Below, piece after piece: positions 41,432 through 50,514 of a DNA stretch of 64,000 bases. The notes under the pieces are model-generated. The model did not search any database and had not been told where the DNA came from. It was given only the letters and a program-made list of their open reading frames with translations. The DNA lies in the NCBI RefSeq assembly GCF_006770285.1, contig NZ_CP017195.1, positions 124,001-188,000 of the forward strand. The letters are read 5' to 3'. Each line of letters opens with the position of its first letter. The first letter of the stretch is position 1. The stretch comes from Lactococcus paracarnosus. Lineage in GTDB: Bacteria > Bacillota > Bacilli > Lactobacillales > Streptococcaceae. Both the position numbers and the translations under genes were made by a program.

Positions 41432-42190
41432 ATGGCAAAAGTAATCCCAGAAGAAGAAAAAAATTATAACAAATTTCCAGGCGAGCACGTGATCGTCTTA
41501 GATGATGTGGTCACAATTGGAGATAAAGTCTTTCATCTCGTACATAATTACCAAGATGGCTTTGATAAAGAAAAATTAGAGCAACGTTATTCTGATATTT
41601 TTGCAAAGCATGATTATATCGTCGGCGATTGGGGACATGAGCAGCTACGGCTAAAGGGATTTTTCTCAGCATCACGTAAGAAAATGCCAGATGACTTGAA
41701 AATTTCTCATCTTGAAGATTACATCAAAGAATACATGAATTATGGGGCTGCATTTTTTGTCCTGAAACGGATGCGTAGTAAAGATATCAAACGAGAAGCA
41801 CCATTTTTAGCAGAAAAAGTCTACGAGGTAAAACCGACGGTTTCATCTGAGACGCGACCAAAAAAAGTGGTCGCCAAATCACAAAAACGGGATGTACCTC
41901 AAGGCAAACAAATTCAGTCAAAACAAACTCAATCTCAACCCAAACAAACTCAGTCAAAACAGTCACAATCAAAACAAGTACAACCCAAACCGCTTCAAAC
42001 CAAGCAAGCACAGGCCAAGTCAACTAGTGCGACTAAAAAGCGTCGACCAACGACTCAACCAACATTTGTCCAAAAAGACAAGTCAGAAAAGGCACGCAGA
42101 CCTTTTGTCAAAACAGAAGATACGCATGTTTCACATGAAACCAAAGCGACTAAGCGACCTGCTTTTGTTGTCAGAACACGTCAAAAATGA
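41432..42190 (+). CDS. YutD-like protein with Lys/Gln-rich tail
   Basis: A 252-residue protein. Residues 1-130 form the YutD domain (ILDDVVTIGDKVFHLVHNYQDGFD, YIVGDWGHEQLRLKGFF, AAFFVLKR), a family whose function is not established. From about 140 on the protein is low complexity, with many repeats of the type SKQTQSQPKQ and clusters of Lys and Arg, giving a strongly basic tail that could bind nucleic acid or ribosomes. The long tail is unusual compared with the about 100-residue Bacillus protein. It precedes rlmN. Confidence 0.82.
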   Translation: MAKVIPEEEKNYNKFPGEHVIVLDDVVTIGDKVFHLVHNYQDGFDKEKLEQRYSDIFAKHDYIVGDWGHEQLRLKGFFSASRKKMPDDLKISHLEDYIKEYMNYGAAFFVLKRMRSKDIKREAPFLAEKVYEVKPTVSSETRPKKVVAKSQKRDVPQGKQIQSKQTQSQPKQTQSKQSQSKQVQPKPLQTKQAQAKSTSATKKRRPTTQPTFVQKDKSEKARRPFVKTEDTHVSHETKATKRPAFVVRTRQK

Positions 42191-42260
42191 CGAATTATCT
42201 TAAGGCTAAACCACCAGTGTTTAGCCTTATTTTTATTGGTTAACTAAGGAAAAAAGCCTG

Positions 42261-42289
42261 ATGACAAGTTGCACTTTTAGTGGTAAACT
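42261..42289 (+). promoter_or_regulatory. rlmN promoter at the start codon
   Basis: ATGACA (42261-42266), 17 bp, TAAACT (42284-42289) with a preceding TGG giving an extended -10. ATG at 42296 is six bases further on, so the mRNA should begin at the start codon. Confidence 0.55.
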
Positions 42290-42295
42290 ATTAAC

Positions 42296-43414
42296 ATGAC
42301 TAAAACTATCCAAACTAATGAAACAAAACCATCTATATATGGCTTAACCCGTGATCAGTTGATCGACTGGTCGATTGATAATGGTGCAAAAAAATTCCGT
42401 GCCACCCAAATTTGGGACTGGCTTTATAAAAAACGTGTAGAGACTTTTGAGGATATGACCAATATTCCTAAAGACTTTATCGAAAAATTGAACGCGGCTT
42501 TCGTGATTAATCCGCTAATCCAACGCTTGGTACAAGAGTCTAAAGACGGTACAGTTAAGTATCTCTTTGAATTGCCTGACAAAATGTTGGTTGAGACGGT
42601 ACTCATGCGTCAAAAATATGGCTTTTCAGTCTGTGTGACGACCCAAGTGGGCTGTAATATCGGCTGTACTTTTTGTGCCTCAGGCCTCATTAAAAAACAA
42701 CGTGATTTGACGGCAGGTGAAATTACAGCTCAAATCATGCTCGTTCAAAAGTATTTTGACGAAAGAGGGCTTGATGAACGTGTCAGCCACGTCGTTGTCA
42801 TGGGGATTGGTGAACCATTTGATAACTATGAGAACCTCATCAAGTTCATTAAAACGATTAATGATGACCATGGCTTAGCGATCGGGGCGCGTCATATTAC
42901 AGTCTCAACGTCTGGCCTAGCAAACAAAATCAAGGAATTTGCAGGCACTGGTTTGCAAATTAACCTAGCGATTTCATTACATGCCCCCAACAATGATGTT
43001 AGAACAAGCATCATGCGAATTAACCGTCAATTCCCGATCGAAACGCTTTTTGAAGCGATTAACTACTATCTGGATAAAACAAATAGACGGGTAACTTTTG
43101 AGTATATTATGTTACGTGGTGTCAATGACAAACCTGAACATGCGCGTGAATTAGTCGCGCTATTAAAGGACATGAGAAAGCTAGCTTACGTTAACTTGAT
43201 TCCTTATAATCCAGTAAGTGAGCATGATCAATATAGTCGTTCTACCAAAGAAGACGTCCTCAAATTTTATGATGTCCTGAAAAAAGGCGGCGTCAACTGT
43301 GTCATTCGTCAAGAACATGGGACAGATATTGATGCAGCGTGTGGTCAGCTCAGAAGTAATACGATGAAAAAAGATAAGGCTGCTGCTAGAGTAACTAAAC
43401 CTGTAACAGTCTAA
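42296..43414 (+). CDS. rlmN: 23S rRNA/tRNA adenine C2-methyltransferase RlmN
   Basis: A 372-residue radical-SAM methyltransferase that modifies A2503 of 23S rRNA and A37 of some tRNAs. The cluster motif [11 protein letters not shown] near 117 provides the three Cys for the 4Fe-4S cluster; [13 protein letters not shown] (GEP motif) follows; the catalytic C-terminal Cys region [21 protein letters not shown] near 335-355 is also present. It is located after a yutD-like gene and before a VanZ-like gene. There is no ribosome binding site before ATG. Confidence 0.95.
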   Translation: MTKTIQTNETKPSIYGLTRDQLIDWSIDNGAKKFRATQIWDWLYKKRVETFEDMTNIPKDFIEKLNAAFVINPLIQRLVQESKDGTVKYLFELPDKMLVETVLMRQKYGFSVCVTTQVGCNIGCTFCASGLIKKQRDLTAGEITAQIMLVQKYFDERGLDERVSHVVVMGIGEPFDNYENLIKFIKTINDDHGLAIGARHITVSTSGLANKIKEFAGTGLQINLAISLHAPNNDVRTSIMRINRQFPIETLFEAINYYLDKTNRRVTFEYIMLRGVNDKPEHARELVALLKDMRKLAYVNLIPYNPVSEHDQYSRSTKEDVLKFYDVLKKGGVNCVIRQEHGTDIDAACGQLRSNTMKKDKAAARVTKPVTV

Positions 43415-43428
43415 GCTGATAACACTAT

Positions 43429-43467
43429 AAAAACACTAGTTGACTGACTATGACAGCTAGTGTTTTA
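43429..43467 (+). terminator. rlmN terminator abutting the VanZ-like gene promoter
   Basis: Perfect stem AAAACACTAG/CTAGTGTTTT around a 17-base loop; the extended -10 box of the next gene begins one base later. Confidence 0.85.
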
Positions 43468-43476
43468 TGTTACAAT
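43468..43476 (+). promoter_or_regulatory. Extended -10 promoter at the VanZ-like gene start
   Basis: TGTTACAAT at 43468-43476, five bases before ATG at 43482, again immediately after a terminator and without a ribosome binding site. Confidence 0.6.
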
Positions 43477-43481
43477 GAATT

Positions 43482-43988
43482 ATGAGATTATTTGATAAAC
43501 AAGACAAGTTGCAGCAGCCATTTCAAAAGATCATAAAAGGATTAGCCATAGCCTATGTTATCGCGATTTGCCTCATGTGTTTTTTACCACAGAGTGTCTA
43601 TCCTAGCGTCAAAATTGTGGAGACACCTGGTATACAGCACTTTGGTAGGGTGACAACGATTTTGATGCCCTTTAATACACTTGTCCATTTTGGTAAAATT
43701 CCGAATCCACAGGATATGTTAATCATCATCTTGCAGAATGTTGCTAACATCTTCTTATTGTTTCCACTAGTTTTTGCACTTTGCTTGCTTGTGCCAAGTA
43801 TACGCCAGTTCAAAAAAGTCTTACTCATCAGCTTTTGCATGAGTTTGACGATCGAGACGACGCAGGCTATTTTAGATTTACTATTTAACTTCAATCGCGT
43901 CTTTGAGATTGATGATTTGATTACAAATACACTTGGTGGGGTACTTGCCTACCTAGCCTATAACTTATTAAGGAGAGTTACCCGATAA
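43482..43988 (+). CDS. VanZ-family membrane protein
   Basis: A 168-residue protein with four transmembrane helices, size and pattern of VanZ-like proteins. The signature block LMPFNTLVHFG (about 63-73), then NIFLLFPLVFALCLLVP, and the last part TIETTQAILDL with FEIDDLITNTLGGVLAYL are typical. VanZ relatives confer low-level teicoplanin resistance or have unknown envelope roles. The stop codon overlaps the start of the nitroreductase gene, so the two are translated together. Confidence 0.9.
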   Translation: MRLFDKQDKLQQPFQKIIKGLAIAYVIAICLMCFLPQSVYPSVKIVETPGIQHFGRVTTILMPFNTLVHFGKIPNPQDMLIIILQNVANIFLLFPLVFALCLLVPSIRQFKKVLLISFCMSLTIETTQAILDLLFNFNRVFEIDDLITNTLGGVLAYLAYNLLRRVTR

Positions 43989-44596
43989 TGGAATTTTCAA
44001 AAGTGAATCATAGTCGTCATAAAGTAACAGAATTTGATGGTAGTAGACTACCCATCGCTGAGGTTAAAGCGATTTTAGCAGAAGCGATTCTGGCACCATC
44101 AGCCCATAACATCCAACCCTGGCATTTTGCTATCGTCGCATCTGATGAAAAAAGAGCGGCACTATCAACAGCCATGCATGGTAAAAATGCCGCACAACAT
44201 GAAGCAGCTGGTGCAACACTAGTCGTCTACTCCGATACGGATTTAACAGAGCGTGTGCATGATTTAGTCGAGATTGGTGCAGATTTCTTAGCAGAAGCAT
44301 CTAAAGAGATGTTGCTAACGAGATTACCAGGGATGTTTGAAAAATTTTCTCCGGAGGAACTGTCAGATTATTTAGCCTTAAATATCGGACTTGTCGCACA
44401 AAATATTGTCCTTGTGGCGACTGATAAAGGCTTGAAAACAAACATGATTCTTGGCTTTGATAAAGTGAAGGCCAAAGAGGTATTAGCCATAGAGGAGCGT
44501 TTCCGTCCTGAATTAATCATTACCATGGGCTATTCAGATACTGAAGGTACGGCGTCTTATCGCTTGCCGGTTAACGATGTTACTGACGTGATATAA
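43988..44596 (+). CDS. Nitroreductase-family protein
   Basis: A 202-residue flavoprotein of the NfnB/FMN reductase fold. FMN contacts are seen in SRHKVTEFDG near the N-terminus, EAILAPSAHNIQPWHFAIV near 33-51, and a C-terminal part TMGYSDTEGTASYRLP. Uses NAD(P)H to reduce nitro compounds or quinones. Its ATG shares one base with the stop of the VanZ-like gene. The AGGAGAG ahead of it lies inside that gene. Physiological substrate unknown. Confidence 0.9.
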   Translation: MEFSKVNHSRHKVTEFDGSRLPIAEVKAILAEAILAPSAHNIQPWHFAIVASDEKRAALSTAMHGKNAAQHEAAGATLVVYSDTDLTERVHDLVEIGADFLAEASKEMLLTRLPGMFEKFSPEELSDYLALNIGLVAQNIVLVATDKGLKTNMILGFDKVKAKEVLAIEERFRPELIITMGYSDTEGTASYRLPVNDVTDVI

Positions 44597-44693
44597 GCGT
44601 ATTTGACAATATATACGTCTCATCTGTGCTAGCTAAATGCTAAAAAGAGGCGATTAAGCAGTTCTTTTAGAAGTCAAAGATAAAGGAGTTAGG

Positions 44694-45143
44694 ATGACTG
44701 ATACATTTGAAAACAAGCCCAAAGCGGTGATTGTAGATTATCTACGTCAGGCCAATACCGTTGCTGTGGTTGGTTTGTCTGACCGGGAAGAGACGACGAG
44801 TTTTATGATTGGTCAAGCCCTTCAGGCTGACGGCTATAAGATCATTCCAGTGAATCCAAGACTTGCTGGTCAAGAGATACTGGGCGAAAAAGTCTATGCC
44901 AACATCAAGGATATTCCCCAACATGTCGATATCGTTGATATTTTCCGACGTTCTGAGTTTCTGCCTGATGTGGCACGCGACTTTATCCAAACAGATGCCG
45001 ATGTTTTTTGGGCACAGCTGGGACTAAAAAATGAGGAAGCTGCTCAGATTTTACGTGAAAATGGGCGGGGTAAGGTCGTCATGGACAAGTGTATCAAGGT
45101 TGAATACGCTTATAGTGGCTTGAGAGAAGAAAAATTAAGCTAA
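44694..45143 (+). CDS. CoA-binding domain protein (YccU-like)
   Basis: A 149-residue protein with a Rossmann CoA-binding fold: VAVVGLSDREETTSFMIGQAL near 24-44 is the nucleotide loop, followed by YKIIPVNPRLAGQEILGEKVY and DIVDIFRRSEFLPDVA, both strongly conserved in the family. Structures are known for relatives but a reaction is not. AAAGGAGTTAGG precedes ATG. Two terminators follow. Confidence 0.92.
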   Translation: MTDTFENKPKAVIVDYLRQANTVAVVGLSDREETTSFMIGQALQADGYKIIPVNPRLAGQEILGEKVYANIKDIPQHVDIVDIFRRSEFLPDVARDFIQTDADVFWAQLGLKNEEAAQILRENGRGKVVMDKCIKVEYAYSGLREEKLS

Positions 45144-45145
45144 AT

Positions 45146-45170
45146 AAAAAAAGCCAATGTGGCTTTTTTT
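45146..45170 (+). terminator. First terminator after the CoA-binding protein gene
   Basis: Stem AAAAAAAGCCA/TGGCTTTTTTT with a 3-base loop, directly after the stop codon. Confidence 0.85.
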
Positions 45171-45181
45171 ACTTTTAAGGT

Positions 45182-45221
45182 AGACAAAATGCGAGAGTTT
45201 CTTGTATTTTGTCTTTTTTTT
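45182..45221 (+). terminator. Second, tandem terminator
   Basis: Stem AGACAAAAT/ATTTTGTCT around a 15-base loop, followed by eight T. The doubled terminator insulates the conserved chromosomal genes on the left from the sortase/RHS island on the right. Confidence 0.85.
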
Positions 45222-45253
45222 ATCTCGGATAATTAAATAAACTAACAATATCA

Positions 45254-45282
45254 TTTACATTCGTTGTTAAATAGTTTACAAT
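45254..45282 (+). promoter_or_regulatory. Promoter of the sortase-RHS operon
   Basis: TTTACA (45254-45259), 17 bp, TACAAT (45277-45282), about 58 bases before the sortase start codon. Confidence 0.65.
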
Positions 45283-45340
45283 AGAAGTAATAAAAATAAC
45301 CTTCGTAATTTAAATCTAATATCATTAAAAAGAGGTGAGC

Positions 45341-46036
45341 GTGAAAAAAATAAGCTATTTTATCATTTTCCTCGTGATACTAGCAGTATCTTGTCTTAAG
45401 CTGACAGATCTCAACCCTAAGCTATTGCCTTTATTTGATGGTGAGCAAGAGAGGATGACCTACAAAAATAAGGATGTCTATGCCCAGATCAAGGTAGCAG
45501 GGACAAGTATCGACTATCCAATCGCACAACATCCGTCAGATGATAGCTATTATCTAAGGCATGATGTGAATCAGTCAGAGACGATATATGGTGCGCTATT
45601 CACTGAAAAAATAAACAGAAAAGATTTTAAAGATTTAGTCACGATTGTTTATGGTCATTCTACTAATGATGGGGCGATGTTTGGTAGCCTAGAGAGATTT
45701 GCAGATAGCGCATTTTTTCAAAAAAATAAAAGGATTGACATTAATAGACAGGATGAAGCAATTACCTACGACATATTTTCAGCTTATAGCTATACGGATG
45801 CGCATTTATTTCAGACATTTGATTTAGGAAATAGCCTAGCTGTTCCTGACTACTTTGAAACGATCAAACAGATTTCTGAGAGTTTGACAGGTAACTATAG
45901 GGATATAGGCTATACCCCAGATGACAGATTGCTGATTTTGTCTACTTGTGACATAAAAGATAACGGAAGAAGGTTTATTGTTCATGCAAAAGAAACAAAT
46001 AGGGTTAAAGTTAATCAGGATACTAGAAAGCACTAA
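45341..46036 (+). CDS. Class B-like sortase
   Basis: A 231-residue membrane-anchored transpeptidase. One N-terminal helix (KKISYFIIFLVILAVSCL) is followed by the catalytic domain. His106 is in YGHSTNDGAMFG; the NDGAMF run is typical of class B sortases. Cys203 is in ILSTCD and the catalytic Arg is in RRFIVHA at about 210. The start is GTG at 45341, with AGAGGTGAG just ahead; the GTG six bases upstream is part of that site. It heads an operon with a membrane protein and a large RHS wall protein, which it may anchor, although the truncated RHS protein shows no sorting signal. Confidence 0.9.
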   Translation: MKKISYFIIFLVILAVSCLKLTDLNPKLLPLFDGEQERMTYKNKDVYAQIKVAGTSIDYPIAQHPSDDSYYLRHDVNQSETIYGALFTEKINRKDFKDLVTIVYGHSTNDGAMFGSLERFADSAFFQKNKRIDINRQDEAITYDIFSAYSYTDAHLFQTFDLGNSLAVPDYFETIKQISESLTGNYRDIGYTPDDRLLILSTCDIKDNGRRFIVHAKETNRVKVNQDTRKH

Positions 46037-46637
46037 AGCAACCCAGTACTTCATCTTGTATACGATAGGGTTATTAAGTTATGGCATTGGGAGTAGCTTA
46101 TTTTTAAATAATGTATTTCTTGAAACAATAGTTATCAAGTCAGATCGGGTCACACTAAAATTTGTAGGTGCTCTATGCGTTTTGATAGGTATAGGCATCC
46201 TACTATTTATCGTTTATCAGTACTATAAAAAAGTCTCTTTAAAACAAAAAATGATCAAAGCTATCCAAAATTACATCCTACTAGTCTTTGTAATGGGGCT
46301 GATCATAGGCGGAATAGGGAAATTAATCGTTGCGTTTACAAATCGAGATTACGATTGGGTCAAACAATTTATTTGGATACTGACAACACTTATGCAAGGC
46401 GAGTTACGTTTTATCTTGATTTATTATTGTTTAACACTTTATAAAGATCAAAAGTTTGACTGGAAAAGCAAGGGTTTCTTTAAGCTATTACTAGGTGTTT
46501 GCTTGCTATTGGGGCTATCTATTTTATGTCGTCTCTTATATCCCTTGCTGGGTACTGTCGTTATGTTTATAACAGATATGATCATGATGACTGGTATTGT
46601 TTATTTTGAGCTATTTAATCAGAAAAAGGAGAATTAA
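45984..46637 (+). CDS. Membrane protein of the sortase-RHS operon, unknown
   Basis: A protein of 217 residues with five or six predicted transmembrane helices and basic loops. It overlaps the end of the sortase gene by about 53 bases in another frame. GGAAGAAGG at 45965-45973 can serve either TTG 45978 or ATG 45984, so the exact start is open. It overlaps nothing downstream; the RHS gene starts one base after its stop. Position between sortase and wall protein suggests a role in export or anchoring. No family recognised. Confidence 0.7.
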   Translation: MQKKQIGLKLIRILESTKATQYFILYTIGLLSYGIGSSLFLNNVFLETIVIKSDRVTLKFVGALCVLIGIGILLFIVYQYYKKVSLKQKMIKAIQNYILLVFVMGLIIGGIGKLIVAFTNRDYDWVKQFIWILTTLMQGELRFILIYYCLTLYKDQKFDWKSKGFFKLLLGVCLLLGLSILCRLLYPLLGTVVMFITDMIMMTGIVYFELFNQKKEN

Positions 46638-46638
46638 T

Positions 46639-49600
46639 ATGGGGATTAGGTTAAGGAAATTAGGCATAAAAATCAGTAAATATCTCGCTTTAACGCTACT
46701 TATTTTAACAAATACACCTATTGCTTATGCGAATGATATAAAAAATGCGATCAAACAAAGTAAGTCTGAATCATATTATAAAGCAACTGTAAATGAGCTT
46801 AAAGATACGGTCATTCCAGAGACACCCAATCGTGATACAAAAAAAGAAAATAAAGCATCTGGTGACCAGGTAAACACTGAGGAAAAACAGGACGCCAAAC
46901 ACGCTATTCGATTACCAGAAGTCTCAGAAACAAAAACGAGTCAAGAAGCAGCAGCATTAAAAAAGACATATGGCGAGCCAATTCTAGTCAATGGACAAGA
47001 ACAGATATTTAAAAAAGATGAGACAAACTTTATCACGTATATGAGTGGCGATGTCAAAACTTATCAAGATGAAAAAGGGACCCAATTCCCTGTCAATTTA
47101 ACGCTCATTAGCGATCAAGCAGATGGCAAAGCTGTATTCAAACCAAGTGGTAGTCCAGTAGATGTGGTCTTGCCTGAGAAAGTGACTGACAAACAAGGGA
47201 TTAAAGTCTCAAAAGGAAAAGATACGTTAGAATTATTTCCCAAAGATAAAACATATGAGAACGCGACAGTCAAAGATAATGCGATTTTATATAATAATGT
47301 GGATGAAGCGGATGATGTGCAATACACGGTCACAGATAATGGTGTTAAAGAAGAAATCATTTTAAATAAATGGCGTGACAAGCATGAGTTTAAGTATCAA
47401 TTTTCGTCTCAGGCATATGATGCCAATCTACAAAATAACCAAGTCGTGGTGACAAAAAAAGGTAAAAAAGATATCCTATTTGTCCTTTCAGCACCGGTTA
47501 TGATTGATAAAAAGGGTGAAAAAAGCGACGCGATAAAGATGCGCTTAAAAAAAGATAAAAATGAGTATGAGTTAACCATCGATGCAAATAAGGCATGGCT
47601 TGAAGATGCAAAAAGAAGCTATCCTGTCAGAATCGACCCGACCATTACTGTTCCGACAGAAAATCTAATCGATACAGTAACGAGCTCTGTGCATGGGACT
47701 TATCAAGGCAGAGGCTATGGTTATGTCGGGTATATCACACAAGAGATGACAGGTGTTTGGAATGCAAAAGATGTCGGTAGAACAAGGATCTATACAAAAG
47801 TTAACTATGATTTTTCAAAGATCCCTAAAGAGGCAAAAATTAATAGCGCATCTTATAATCTCTATCAGTATGTGCAATATCCGCAAACAAATGCCACTTT
47901 TTCAAGTTATAAACTGACGCAAGATTTTAACATCAACTCACTTACATGGGATAATTCAGTTGGCTTAACACAAGAACCTACTGGAGAAAACGCCATCAGT
48001 TCTGCCAAGTATGGCATGCATCAATTTGATATTCGTGATACTGTCAATAGTTGGGTACAGGGCCTTAGTCCGAATTATGGACTGGTTGTTCAAGCTACAA
48101 ATGAAAACGATTACGGCGGGGCTTTTTATACGACCTATTCGACAGGTGATGCGGGTCAAGTTGACTTCTCTCCTGACAAGCGACCAAGTTTAACCATTAA
48201 TTGGTCAGTACCTGATCCAGTTGACGTGAACTACCCGATTGGCAACACAACACTTAACCTGAGATCGATGATTTCCTCAGATAAGAAGGGTAAGCTTCAA
48301 TTTCAAGGGGTCTTCGCAGATGGCATCACGACACCAGGATCAATTATTGACTATCAGTTGAATGATCCTTTAAAAGCCTATAGTGGTCAATCCTATGCGA
48401 GTTACTCCTATAAGTTCCCTGATTCAAGCCTTTTTGACTCAGCCTTTGAAAAAGGGACGACCAGATACAAAGATAAGTTAGCCAACTGGCAAACAGGACT
48501 GCCTTTCACGACACCAGATCATAATAAGGTGTATACGATCGATGCCGAAAGTAAAAAAGATGGTGCTTCTAGTGGGAAGAAGAACAGTGAGAAGTTTGTT
48601 ATCTATAAGGTCACGCAATATGACACACTGCCTAAGATAGCTGCCTATTACGGTGTACCATTATCCCAAATTGTTTTCGATAACCGCGTGCAAGATATGT
48701 TGCTAGTTAAGAACAATACCTTGTTTATTCGTAATCCTAAAAAGAATGCTGAAAAACCTTATAATCCACCAGCACTGACGGATGGGACTAAAGAAGCGAT
48801 TGATAGTTTGCTGATGGGTCGTGGCTTGCACTGTGAATTCGGGTTTGAACCGATCAACCTCAATACGGGTAATTTCTATCTTAATAGAACAGATGTATCG
48901 ATCCCTAGTTTGACTAAAGATTTTGAAATTACAAGACATTACAATGCAAAAGGAGCAAGTCAAAATAGTCTTTTTGGTCGAGGTTGGGCATTTGAGTTTA
49001 ATGAGCAAGTGACAAGTGATGAAGCGGGTAATCTCTACTATACTCGAAGTGACGGTAGCATTTTAACCTTTAAAAAAGAAGGAGGGACATACACTTCTCC
49101 TGAAGGCTATGATTTATCCTTGAAAGTTAAGGAAAAAGAGCATAAAAAAGCTGACTTTGGGAATGGTGAAGAGGCATATAGCGTTAAAGAATATGTGATT
49201 ACTGACAAGCAGAATCAAGAAAAAACCTTTAACTATTTTGGCTTATTAAGCAGTCAAAAAGATGAACAAGGCAATCTAACAACACTTGAGTATAATGAAA
49301 ATGCGCAGATGACTGCCATTCACGATCCTAGCGGTCTTACTTACAACATCTCCATGAATGATGCAGGATATATCGCCCATATTGGCTTACCTAATGGCTC
49401 AAGTCTAAAATATGACTATGATGACTCGGGTCATTTAATGAATTATACGGATGCGAGTGGGGCTGTGACACGTTATGACTATGATAACAATGACTTAATG
49501 ACAGCTTGGTATGATGGTAATGGCACTAAAATCATAGAGAATAGCTATGATGACAAAGCGCGTGTTACCAAACAAGTTGACGGGACAGGTGCGGTCTCGA

Positions 49601-49665
49601 CATTAGCCTATAGTGATGGGCAAACACAAACAACAGATACTAGAATTGATATTTTTAAAAATTAA
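46639..49665 (+). CDS. Secreted LysM/RHS wall protein, truncated before the toxin end
   Basis: A 1008-residue WapA-like protein. Signal peptide (1-32); a Lys/Glu-rich stretch; a DNRLRE domain at about 382-530 (IYTKVNYDFSKIP to KRPSLTINW); a LysM-type domain at about 654-698 (YKVTQYDTLPKIAAYYGV); a DUF6531 domain at about 738-835 (NLNTGNFYLNRTDVSIPS); then YD repeats from about 875. Such proteins are normally about 2000 residues, with an RHS shell closed by a conserved plug and a variable C-terminal toxin. Here the frame ends in the repeats with TTDTRIDIFKN, so shell end, toxin and sorting signal are missing. AAAAGGAGAATT precedes ATG. Likely a 3'-truncated toxin carrier. Confidence 0.85.
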   Translation: MGIRLRKLGIKISKYLALTLLILTNTPIAYANDIKNAIKQSKSESYYKATVNELKDTVIPETPNRDTKKENKASGDQVNTEEKQDAKHAIRLPEVSETKTSQEAAALKKTYGEPILVNGQEQIFKKDETNFITYMSGDVKTYQDEKGTQFPVNLTLISDQADGKAVFKPSGSPVDVVLPEKVTDKQGIKVSKGKDTLELFPKDKTYENATVKDNAILYNNVDEADDVQYTVTDNGVKEEIILNKWRDKHEFKYQFSSQAYDANLQNNQVVVTKKGKKDILFVLSAPVMIDKKGEKSDAIKMRLKKDKNEYELTIDANKAWLEDAKRSYPVRIDPTITVPTENLIDTVTSSVHGTYQGRGYGYVGYITQEMTGVWNAKDVGRTRIYTKVNYDFSKIPKEAKINSASYNLYQYVQYPQTNATFSSYKLTQDFNINSLTWDNSVGLTQEPTGENAISSAKYGMHQFDIRDTVNSWVQGLSPNYGLVVQATNENDYGGAFYTTYSTGDAGQVDFSPDKRPSLTINWSVPDPVDVNYPIGNTTLNLRSMISSDKKGKLQFQGVFADGITTPGSIIDYQLNDPLKAYSGQSYASYSYKFPDSSLFDSAFEKGTTRYKDKLANWQTGLPFTTPDHNKVYTIDAESKKDGASSGKKNSEKFVIYKVTQYDTLPKIAAYYGVPLSQIVFDNRVQDMLLVKNNTLFIRNPKKNAEKPYNPPALTDGTKEAIDSLLMGRGLHCEFGFEPINLNTGNFYLNRTDVSIPSLTKDFEITRHYNAKGASQNSLFGRGWAFEFNEQVTSDEAGNLYYTRSDGSILTFKKEGGTYTSPEGYDLSLKVKEKEHKKADFGNGEEAYSVKEYVITDKQNQEKTFNYFGLLSSQKDEQGNLTTLEYNENAQMTAIHDPSGLTYNISMNDAGYIAHIGLPNGSSLKYDYDDSGHLMNYTDASGAVTRYDYDNNDLMTAWYDGNGTKIIENSYDDKARVTKQVDGTGAVSTLAYSDGQTQTTDTRIDIFKN

Positions 49666-49667
49666 CT

Positions 49668-49913
49668 ATGAGGAATCAAAATAATTTTGTCTATCACTTA
49701 GGTGTTTGTTCGAGTTCGCCAGCAGCTGGTGTTTTGGTTCAGAGTAGTTTAGTTTGACAATCAATTATCCAAGGTTCTGTGAGCAATAGTAATTATAGCA
49801 GTTTAAGTAGTGGAGGGATCTCTTCAAATAAGAAAGCAAAAATAAGAGAGGTATATTCTGAAGGAAATGAAATCCGGCCAAATGGACCAAAAAACAAAGA
49901 TAAAACACCATAG
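49668..49913 (+). pseudogene. Toxin-tail remnant downstream of the RHS gene
   Basis: A single frame from ATG 49668 to TAG 49911 is interrupted by TGA at 49755. Its second half encodes a Ser/Asn-rich stretch, SNSNYSSLSSGGISSNKK, and ends EGNEIRPNGPKNKDKTP, the composition of the ends of RHS-linked toxin tails. There is no ribosome binding site before the ATG. It is followed after 8 bases by AAAAGGAGG, the start signal of an immunity-like pseudogene. Confidence 0.45.
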
Positions 49914-49935
49914 ATCTATTAAAAAGGAGGAAAAA

Positions 49936-50493
49936 AATCTAAAAGCTCTAGGTAATGAGTTAGCATTTTATGATTTTAAAACGCTTTCTCCAAATAATGA
50001 TTATCAGTTCATTGTTCAATTCACTGATAATATTGAATAGACTACTTATAGTGATATTGAATATTCTGGTAATGAATTTGATTTTACTTATCAAATGGAG
50101 ACACTGAAATGCTTTATTAACCAATTATTCCAGTATCTTCCAGAGGATTACTGCTTGATCAGAAATTACGGAACAGATTGGATAGTAGATAAAGAACTGT
50201 CATTAGAACTTTACGAGCAGTTTAATGAACAGGGAATCTTAAATAATTCAAAGCAATTACTATCTATAAAAAAAGACGATAGACTTATCAGTTTGTTATT
50301 AGATTCAGTTTTCAAATATAATAGTTTTGTACAATTTATATTTAAAGAATCGGGTGTAATTGTATCACCATCAGATCATTTAGATTTGTTTATATCTGGA
50401 AGTAAGCTTTTGGAAGTTAAAGATGTCCTAAATAATTGCCTTAATAATTTTTCAAAAAGAGAAGTTTTGGAGATAATTTTAGATTTAGATTAA
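49936..50493 (+). pseudogene. Immunity-like gene broken by a nonsense codon and a lost start
   Basis: One frame can be followed from about 49936, just after AAAAAGGAGG, to TAA at 50491. It encodes about 185 residues (NELAFYDFKTLSPNNDY... then METLKCFINQLFQYLPEDY...), but TAG at 50038-50040 interrupts it and no start codon lies at the expected place. The part from ATG 50095 (132 residues) remains open, but it has no ribosome binding site. Small, acidic and cytosolic, it fits an immunity protein of a lost toxin; no named family is recognised. Confidence 0.55.
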
Positions 50494-50514
50494 CTCTTTA
50501 AACTGAGATCCATT

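Noticed and set aside
45335..45340. GTG at 45335 as sortase start
   Set aside because: It is part of the ribosome binding site AGAGGTGAG of the GTG at 45341.
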